From the NCBI RefSeq assembly GCF_902158555.1, contig NZ_CABGGS010000011.1, forward strand, positions 1 to 48,511: a stretch of DNA of 48,511 nucleotides, given 5' to 3'. The stretch comes from Klebsiella spallanzanii. GTDB lineage: Bacteria; Pseudomonadota; Gammaproteobacteria; Enterobacterales; Enterobacteriaceae. How positions within the stretch are numbered: the first letter of the stretch is position 1; every line of letters starts with the position of its first letter. The notes beneath the pieces were generated by a model. That model was not told the origin of the DNA, made no database searches, and saw only the letters and a list, made by a program, of their open reading frames with translations. Of this stretch, positions 46,334 through 48,511 are shown one piece after another. Position numbers and translations under genes: made by a program.

Positions 46334-47785
46334 ATGCATTTTCGCGCGATAACCCGAATCGTTGGACTGTTGGTCATTTTGTTTTCGGGGACGATGATCC
46401 TGCCGGGATTAGTGGCCCTGATATATCGCGATGGTGCGGGGCGGGCGTTTACCCAGACCTTTTTTGTTGCCCTTGCGATCGGTTCACTTCTGTGGTGGCC
46501 TAACCGACGTGAGAAAGGCGAACTGAAATCCCGCGAAGGATTTCTGATCGTGGTCCTCTTCTGGACCGTGCTGGGTAGTGTGGGGGCGCTGCCGTTTATC
46601 TTTGCTGAACAGCCTAACCTGACGGTGACGGATGCGTTCTTTGAATCCTTCTCGGGGCTGACAACGACCGGGGCAACCACGCTGGTGGGGCTAGACTCGT
46701 TACCCCATGCGATTCTTTTCTATCGCCAGATGCTGCAGTGGTTCGGCGGTATGGGGATCATCGTGCTGGCGGTAGCGATACTGCCAATACTGGGCGTTGG
46801 GGGGATGCAGCTGTATCGGGCTGAAATGCCTGGGCCGCTGAAAGACAATAAGATGCGGCCACGAATTGCTGAGACCGCGAAAACGCTGTGGCTTATCTAT
46901 GTCTTACTGACTGTGGCCTGTGCGCTGGCGTTGTGGTTTGCCGGAATGCCGGCATTCGACGCCATCGGACATAGCTTCTCAACTATCGCAATTGGCGGGT
47001 TCTCCACTCATGACGCCAGCGTGGGTTACTTTAATAGCCCAACGATTAACTCCATTATTGCGATATTCCTGCTGATATCTGGCTGTAACTACGGTCTGCA
47101 CTTTTCATTGCTCAGCGGGCGTAGCCTGAAAGTGTACTGGCGCGATCCGGAATTCCGTATGTTTATCGGCGTACAGCTAACGCTGGTGGTGGTATGTACC
47201 CTGGTGCTGTGGTTGCATAACGTCTATGGCTCAGCGCTAATGACGATAAACCAGGCGTTCTTCCAGGTTGTGTCGATGGCGACGACAGCGGGCTTCACTA
47301 CCGATAGTATTGCCCGCTGGCCGCTATTCCTCCCTGTACTCCTGCTATGCTCGGCTTTTATCGGCGGTTGTGCTGGGTCAACCGGTGGTGGTTTGAAGGT
47401 TATTCGTATCTTGCTGCTGTTCAAGCAGGGGAACCGTGAGCTGAAACGCCTGGTCCACCCGAATGCGGTATACAGTATTAAACTGGGGAACCGTGCGCTG
47501 CCGGAGCGTATCCTGGAAGCCGTCTGGGGATTCTTCTCCGCTTATGCGCTGGTATTTATCATCAGTATGCTGGCGATTATTGCTACCGGCGTGGATGATT
47601 TCTCGGCTTTTGCTTCGGTGGTTGCGACGTTGAATAACCTTGGGCCTGGGTTGGGCGTTGTAGCGGATAACTTTGCGACGATGAACCCGGTCGCGAAATG
47701 GATTTTGATTGCTAATATGCTGTTTGGTCGTCTGGAAGTGTTCACCTTACTGGTGCTATTTACTCCGACTTTCTGGCGCGAATAA
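46334..47785 (+). CDS. trkH: Trk system potassium uptake protein TrkH
   Basis: TrkH is the potassium channel subunit of the Trk system, gated by the peripheral TrkA. The 483 residues are almost the E. coli sequence. The fold has four repeats, each with a pore loop in place of a full K-channel filter. [45 protein letters not shown] and [14 protein letters not shown] form the four filter segments, and [20 protein letters not shown] lines the gate loop. The start [11 protein letters not shown] matches. hemG follows after eleven bases, the common order. Confidence 0.97.
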   Translation: MHFRAITRIVGLLVILFSGTMILPGLVALIYRDGAGRAFTQTFFVALAIGSLLWWPNRREKGELKSREGFLIVVLFWTVLGSVGALPFIFAEQPNLTVTDAFFESFSGLTTTGATTLVGLDSLPHAILFYRQMLQWFGGMGIIVLAVAILPILGVGGMQLYRAEMPGPLKDNKMRPRIAETAKTLWLIYVLLTVACALALWFAGMPAFDAIGHSFSTIAIGGFSTHDASVGYFNSPTINSIIAIFLLISGCNYGLHFSLLSGRSLKVYWRDPEFRMFIGVQLTLVVVCTLVLWLHNVYGSALMTINQAFFQVVSMATTAGFTTDSIARWPLFLPVLLLCSAFIGGCAGSTGGGLKVIRILLLFKQGNRELKRLVHPNAVYSIKLGNRALPERILEAVWGFFSAYALVFIISMLAIIATGVDDFSAFASVVATLNNLGPGLGVVADNFATMNPVAKWILIANMLFGRLEVFTLLVLFTPTFWRE

Positions 47786-47796
47786 CAGGAGTGTCT

Positions 47797-48330
47797 GTGA
47801 AAACTTTAATTCTATTCTCTACCCGTGACGGGCAAACGCGTGAAATAGCCTCTTATTTGGCATCCGAATTAAAAGAGCAGGGGATTGATTCCGATACGAT
47901 TGACCTTAACCGTACTCATGACATCGCGTGGCCTCTGTACGATCGCGTTGTGATTGGCGCATCAATCCGCTATGGCCACTTTCACCCGGCGCTGGAGCGA
48001 TTTGTGAAAAAGCACCTACAGTCGCTGCAGTCGCTGCCAGGAGCTTTTTTCTCGGTTAACCTTGTGGCGCGTAAACCAGAGAAACGCACCCCGCAGACCA
48101 ATAGCTATACACGTAAGTTCTTGCTTAACTCACCGTGGCAACCGCAGCATAGTGCGGTGTTTGCTGGGGCGCTTCGCTATCCGCGCTATCGTTGGTATGA
48201 CCGCTTTATGATTCGCCTTATTATGAGGATGACTGGCGGGGAAACAGATATCAGTAAAGAGGTTGTTTATACCGACTGGCAACAGGTTGGTCGATTTGCG
48301 CGGGAAATTGCGCAAATGACCAGCAAGTAG
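47797..48330 (+). CDS. hemG: Menaquinone-dependent protoporphyrinogen IX oxidase
   Basis: HemG is a flavodoxin-like FMN enzyme that oxidises protoporphyrinogen IX to protoporphyrin IX in haem synthesis and passes electrons to quinones. The start [20 protein letters not shown] is the FMN phosphate loop; [20 protein letters not shown] and [20 protein letters not shown], the long HemG loop, follow, then [18 protein letters not shown] chose the GTG at 47797, which suits the AGGAG at 47788-47792 and the E. coli start. A GTG two codons upstream overlaps that site. At 177 residues it is slightly shorter than E. coli HemG (181), at the C-terminus. Confidence 0.95.
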   Translation: MKTLILFSTRDGQTREIASYLASELKEQGIDSDTIDLNRTHDIAWPLYDRVVIGASIRYGHFHPALERFVKKHLQSLQSLPGAFFSVNLVARKPEKRTPQTNSYTRKFLLNSPWQPQHSAVFAGALRYPRYRWYDRFMIRLIMRMTGGETDISKEVVYTDWQQVGRFAREIAQMTSK

Positions 48331-48367
48331 CGCGTAAAATCATCCTTGTGGTGGAAAGTTGAGCGAA

Positions 48368-48428
48368 CGAAAAGTTTTTTGCAATTACCTCTTGTCACTT
48401 CAGAATTACTCCCTATAATGCGCCTCCA
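48368..48428 (+). promoter_or_regulatory. Ribosomal RNA operon P1 promoter
   Basis: TTGTCA (48392-48397) and TATAAT (48414-48419) are 16 bases apart, with a GC-rich discriminator GCGCCTCC and a start expected at A48428. AT-rich sequence at about 48368-48390 (AAAAGTTTTTTGCAATT) fits an UP element. This is the conserved rrn P1 layout, growth-rate and ppGpp controlled. Position after hemG matches rrnA of E. coli. Confidence 0.93.
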
Positions 48429-48511
48429 CTGACACGGAACAACGGCTTACAGGCCGCCGGGTTAGCGGGGTTCAGCGATGAACGCCGGCAGAGAAAAGCG
48501 AAAATAAACGC
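48428..48511 (+). rRNA. Start of the rRNA operon leader (16S gene beyond the window)
   Basis: The bases after P1 (ACTGACACGGAACAACGG onward) match the rrn leader of enteric bacteria. The window ends just before where P2 would be, so no mature 16S rRNA is included. Confidence 0.75.

Overview
The window is chromosomal DNA from a member of the Enterobacteriaceae. The run rmuC-ubiE-ubiJ-ubiB-tatABCD-rfaH-ubiD-fre-fadAB-pepQ-yigZ-trkH-hemG, followed by an rRNA operon promoter, is the gene order found near 86 min in E. coli and Salmonella. The proteins are very close to E. coli ones. GC content looks moderate to high and ERIC repeats are present. Klebsiella, Raoultella, Enterobacter, Citrobacter and Salmonella relatives are all possible; I cannot name the species from this sequence.

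Region A (1-7659, leftward) is a citrate-lyase operon. In transcription order it reads amidohydrolase, MatC-like carboxylate carrier, citC, citD, citE, citF, citG, oadG, oadA, the last cut by the window edge. It would cleave citrate to acetate and oxaloacetate and decarboxylate the oxaloacetate with a sodium-pumping decarboxylase. A divergent GntR/HutC-type regulator (7805-8530) with clustered operator-like repeats lies at its head.

Region B (8696-22497) is the most unusual part. One leftward operon encodes a lactonase-family beta-propeller, a second MatC-like carrier, a short aconitase, a PrpF-family isomerase, a YbhJ-type aconitase homologue, an isocitrate-dehydrogenase-like enzyme and a second AcnB-type aconitase. 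A LysR regulator resembling E. coli YbhD is divergent from it, followed by a solute-binding-like protein without a signal peptide. Together A and B look like a large island for uptake and breakdown of tricarboxylates, possibly trans-aconitate, isocitrate or their lactones. Such substrates could be isomerised to citrate or isocitrate and then split by citrate lyase or oxidised. The substrate is inferred, not shown.

Region C (22594-24429) holds dlhH and udp, the latter with a CRP-CytR-CRP control region. Region D (24430-30183) is a second accessory block between udp and rmuC: a leftward dgoK-dgoA-ERIC-tctCBA operon next to an IclR regulator. It pairs a tripartite tricarboxylate-type transporter with 2-dehydro-3-deoxygalactonate kinase and aldolase, but has no dehydratase.

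Region E (30289-48511) is conserved core: DNA-recombination-related RmuC, ubiquinone synthesis (UbiE, UbiJ, UbiB, UbiD), Tat protein export, the antiterminator RfaH, flavin reductase, aerobic fatty acid beta-oxidation under FadR, prolidase, potassium uptake and protoporphyrinogen oxidation. A small secreted protein of unknown function sits between fre and fadA. The window ends in the leader downstream of an rrn P1 promoter.
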